Assembly (NCBI RefSeq): GCF_001638985.1
Contig: NW_017265155.1
Span: forward strand, 496,001 to 560,000
Reading direction: 5' to 3'
Length of the DNA: 64,000 nt
Origin: Phycomyces blakesleeanus NRRL 1555(-)
Taxonomy: Eukaryota; Mucoromycota; Mucoromycetes; Mucorales; Phycomycetaceae
The notes below the pieces were generated by a model. It searched no databases and was not told where the DNA came from. It saw nothing but the letters and a program-made list of their open reading frames with translations. The position numbers were made by a program, and so were the translations under genes. Below, in pieces: positions 59,820 through 64,000 of this stretch. The first letter of the stretch is position 1; the number at the start of each line of letters is the position of its first letter.

Positions 59820-62240
59820 CCAGACAGCGCTTGTTTGAGCTAGAAAAAAAACAGATATTCATGGAGATATCAATAGATTTAAAAATGCCAATATCAATGT
59901 TTTTACCACTCGAGCAAGCTGTTTAAATGTCTGACAGTAAAAGGATGTGTGCACCAAAAAATTAATCTTACTGTGCGCATGCGAGTGTTTTGTAATATTA
60001 TTTAGCATCGAGAGCTATCAGGATGCTAATGGAATTTATGTCCATAGAATATTATATATATATGTGTGTGTGTATTTGTCCATTAGAGTATTTTTGTAAT
60101 CAAAATCTTGTCATATTTCACCTAAACAACAACCAAATCAAACAACGGCGATACTTCTAAGGAAATGTTTCTTCAAATGAAATACACCAAAATAAAACGA
60201 TGAAGTAATATTGACACCGAGAACTTGTAATACTGATATATAGTAGCTGCATACTTCTTATCACTACCAGTATATTAAATATAATAATAGTGATGATTAG
60301 CAGAGAACAGACCAAAATGCTCATAAAAAACAGAACTATAATGGGTTTATGCTGTAGAAGGTTTGGCCTGTTGATTTCAAGGAGTATAAAAGTACGTTAC
60401 CCCAGCTTAATCCTAAATGCTATGCAAAACCTGTTGCAGGATTTTATAGTTCATTCCAGCTCTAACTATATAGTTCCAGTCTTCAAGGTTAGCAGCTAGG
60501 CGTACTTTCCCCCTATTTTAAAATAAATAAATCAATCAAAAAGTATCATACAAAGGTGTCTTTATTAAACACTGGTTAGAATTTCAGTAATTCTTAAAGT
60601 TTCCTTGCTGGTAAACATCTTAAGTACTGTGGCTTTACTAATAGTTCAAACCGTTGATCTCTTTTCCATATATCCAAAGATCCATTAAATAAGAATAATA
60701 AGAATAATGATACACTGTTGGGAGACAAATGCACCGTTAGGGGCCAATAATACAATGGTAATCCGAAGAATACCCTAATTTAATTAAATAAAGAACAGAG
60801 AACCCTCAGCTCAACCTAGTGATTCAGTACATATTCCCGCGTACAGATAAAATAAGTCAGAATATCCAAAAAAAAAAGACTATAAAGCTAGCAGAAAGTA
60901 AAAACACATAAACATCTACCACTGAATGAAACACAAATGGACAATTAATGGGTCGCCCCAGAAGATAGGGTGCCACCGAAGAGTCGATTCCAAGTCCCTT
61001 TAGCCTACGAGTAAAATATATTTACAATAAATCAACTCTTTTTGAGCCTATATACATAACACCTATGACTATTTAAGCCCTAACGGATAGTGAAAGATGT
61101 CGCAAAGAAGACAATGGAATTTTTTTTTTGAAATTAAAGGTCAAAGAAATATTATATATCTAAGCTTGCCAGGATTTCTCTAAATACGTTATCATCAAGG
61201 AACTCAACATGATCAAGTCAGCATTGAACTGCTGTAAAACAAACCAAAAACACTTCAAAGGCATTTTACTTATTTTGTCCAATTAAAATAAAAGATCGGC
61301 TCTTGTGAATGTGGATATAAGAATCAATTATGTGAATTTGATTAGACAATTTCTTTTTTAAGAGAAAATATACCAATAGTTTGTGAATTATTAATAAAAA
61401 CACAGTGTAGAAAGTTTAAATGTAACATAAGACTTATTTATTACTTTTTGTTTTTTTTTTGGGGTGAAGAGCTTGGACTAGATTTTAATGTGTGTAAGCC
61501 TAGTAAGCTTTGTTTTGGTCAGATCAATATATCACATGTTTATACAAGAACAAAAGATTCCTAGACAAAAGCACATAAAATATGTGCAAGATAATTTTTT
61601 TTTTCAAGTTATCATATTTGTATAAAATATAAACTATTATAGCCCTGTGGGTGTACATTAGAAATATTTACACATTTTATAATCAATATCTCCTAAACCC
61701 CTTTGTCTCCGAGAAATTGTGCTGTGACTACGGCTAATTCAACTTGGGATCTTGATTATCATTGTCCCTATTCTTAACTACATAAATTTATTACGCATCT
61801 TATATAAGTTTGTGAAACCAGAATTCCATAAACATGCCAGGAATCACTAGGTATATTCATGACAGCTGTATAATCAATCGATATCAACCTCAAACAGATC
61901 TTACTATAAGTTAATCTTGGTACCTTTCAACGACAATTATACAAATATGATAAAGAGGTACGGGTGCGATTAATGACCTTCTTCTTAGTTTTGTTTTATC
62001 TTTCATTTCTATATCAAAATATATATAGCCTTTTATTTTATTTTTGCTCAGACCAGGCACCCCAGCATACCCCGCCTTTAAGCTGAGCCTAACTACCTAT
62101 ATCGTTTGGCTTTATTTGATGAATTTTTGAATTTGTTTTCACTATCCACCCTTTCCTCCTCCTCTTCTTCTTCTGCTTTTTTCTTTTCTTTTTCTTTTTA
62201 AACATCAACATCTTGTCTTTGCAGAGCTACTTAATTTCAC

Positions 62241-63990
62241 ATGCGCCAACTCCACACTCTATACTCATCCTTTCATCGTACATCAATATCCCCTTCCATA
62301 CAATGCCAACATTACATCACTACATTTCCTCGTTCAAACACACTCCAAAGATATGCCATTGCAGCATCCCAGCCTTTTCAACAGAATCTATCGGTAAGCC
62401 TGTCAATATAAATCTTTAGACTTGATACGTTAAAGTCTCCTGTATAGAATATTCGACAAACCAAGAGAGAGAGAGCGAGGAAGCCAGACAAACATTCAGC
62501 TGGATAAAAATAATAACGATTTATTGCTTATATATATTTAGACTTCTACTGAACCGATAGTTCTTGAAGCAGGTCTACCACAGGTAATTCCGACATTCGA
62601 GATTTAGGTTTGAGATTCTCCAAGCTCATTTATTGGGATCATTATAGACACATGTTCTTCATCAAAAGATATCTGGGGCACGCATGTTTATTCTCAACAG
62701 ACCAGAGAAACTCAATGCCCTTAATCTTGGAATGATTAGAAATATAGAGCCACAGTTAAAGGTAAACGGTTTTTTTTTCTCTTTTAGAATAAATGCTAAT
62801 AGTAATAATAACTTATTTATATATTAATAGGCTTGGGAGGTATCCAAACTAGCAAAGGTTATTTTGATGAAGGGTACTGGAAGTGGAAAGTTTTGTGTTG
62901 GAGATGACATATCTGGTAAATATAATATTAGATGGTTTCTTTTATAGATTACGGATTTGTGATGTATATGATATGTGTGTGTGTGAATATATACATATAT
63001 ACATATACCATTGTTTGACTGGAATGAAAGCAGAGGTTCTGTTAAAAGTTAAATCAAAAGATCCGGATGCGCTCTACTTCTTCCAAGAGAAATTTGGCTT
63101 AGTGCAGACAATTGCAACATTGAATACGCCATATGTTGCCATATTAGATGGCTATGCATGTAAGGACAACTTCAAATAATGGATTTAGTAAATATCATTC
63201 ACACAGTCATTTTCTGATTAATTGGGGCTTTACTTTTTTTTTTAGTGGGAGGTGCTACGGGACTTTTTGTACATTGTCCATTTCGAATCGCTACCGAAAA
63301 GACCATATTTTCGCTACCTGAGGCCAGTATTGGAGCGTTTCTCAGTTCAGGCTCGAGCTTTTTTCTACCTAAGCTCGATGGTGAGACGGGAACTTATTTG
63401 GCTTTGACTGGTGATCGGTTACAAGGAATCGATACATTGTGAGCGTGAGCTTGTTCTGTATGAGGAGGGTACGAAGAATACACAAGACTCATGCGGTCTT
63501 TATTACAGCTTTGCTGGCATTGCAACTCACTATGTGCCGTCGTCCCGATTATCAGCCCTAGAAGATCGGCTCATTGATCTGGAAACATCTGAACACGAAA
63601 TCATCCAACGTGTACTCGAGGAGTTTGTAGATCCTGTGGCTACGGACAAAATTGGATTTACACCAGTTGTACGTGAAACAATTGACAGGTAAGAAAAATA
63701 TAAAAAGTATTACTCGAGTGAGAGATAGATAGAAAAACACCATAAATGATAGCTATATAAAGATGTATTTATACATATATTTTAGATGCTTTAAATACGA
63801 CAGTGTGGATGAGATTATTGGTGCACTGGAAAACGAAAAGTCGACTACGTGGATAAGAGAGACAAAGAAGAAGATCATGTCAATGTCACCAACAAGTTTG
63901 TGTGTTACCCTGAAGACACTGAGAAAGGCTCAATTTATGTCATTTAATGCTTGTCTTAAACTCGAATTTGATCTTATTCAAAAATATCTA
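62241..63990 (+). CDS. Mitochondrial 3-hydroxyisobutyryl-CoA hydrolase-like protein (partial, runs past window end)
   Basis: Eight exons are proposed: 62241-62393, 62542-62583, 62669-62761, 62831-62915, 63031-63159, 63246-63438, 63509-63688 and 63786-63990. The last donor lies at 63991, so the gene continues outside the window. The N-terminal 51 residues are rich in Ser, Arg, Gln and Thr with no acidic residue, a typical mitochondrial presequence. The crotonase fold shows LNRPEKLNALN, FCVGDDIS, GGATGLFVHCPFRIATEKT, LPEASIGAF and FAGIATHYVPSSR, the layout of HIBCH (valine catabolism) and its mitoribosomal relative mS47/Ehd3. The usual FPDVGG is replaced by FLSSGS, so an active-site Asp is missing; the PE glutamate is kept. 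It may be a divergent or non-catalytic paralogue. Confidence 0.88.
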
Positions 63991-64000
63991 GTAAGTTTCA

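Overview
The window reads as nuclear DNA of an early-diverging filamentous fungus, most likely Mucoromycota (Mucorales-like). It is AT-rich, with many short introns (about 50-150 bases) that have GTAAG-type donors and CTAAC/CTTAC-like branch points. Gene content is fungal (Rab8/Sec4, FHA-RING ubiquitin ligase, guanine deaminase, HSPA12-like Hsp70, metallothionein), and a decayed Fanzor/TnpB-like gene matches a family abundant in Mucorales. No species can be named from sequence alone.

Left part (1-18 kb) is gene-dense. In order: Dma-like FHA-RING E3 ligase (+), ribosomal protein eL32 (-), a 164-residue protein of unknown function (+), a 2-oxoglutarate/Fe(II) oxygenase (-), a steroid 5-alpha-reductase-like enzyme (+), a five-repeat Myb/SANT protein with a mitochondrial-type presequence (-), an F-box/LRR protein (+), UDP-glucuronate decarboxylase (-) and a Rab8/Sec4 GTPase (-). 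Strands alternate, giving four tight convergent pairs here and a fifth at 37.4 kb. Introns and flanks are full of five-base microsatellites.

Middle part (18-30 kb) is a repeat-rich compartment. It holds the Fanzor-like relic, a relic of an unknown coding element, one arm of a 250-base repeat whose inverted partner lies 36 kb away, and two near-identical 1.87 kb duplicated units. Each unit carries a complete aldo/keto reductase gene with its own promoter and 3' flank.

Right-centre (30-49 kb) carries a WD40-inositol polyphosphate 5-phosphatase, an aldose-reductase-type AKR convergent with guanine deaminase, an HSPA12-like ATPase, a small spliced metallothionein whose exons are too short to stand out as ORFs, and a four-finger C2H2 protein. 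From 49.2 to 62.2 kb lies about 13 kb with no gene I can support. The window ends inside a spliced gene for a mitochondrial 3-hydroxyisobutyryl-CoA hydrolase-like protein in which a usual active-site aspartate is replaced.

Exon structures were worked out by hand from reading frame, splice signals and family motifs, so boundaries are predictions. Most genes look like ordinary housekeeping or stress functions and do not form one pathway. I found no convincing new multi-gene system. The most unusual items are the mitochondrial-type Myb protein, a cluster of RFX-type X-box sites inside an intron, the 8-base microexon, the patchy divergence between the AKR duplicates, and recurrent T(n)A(n) tracts.
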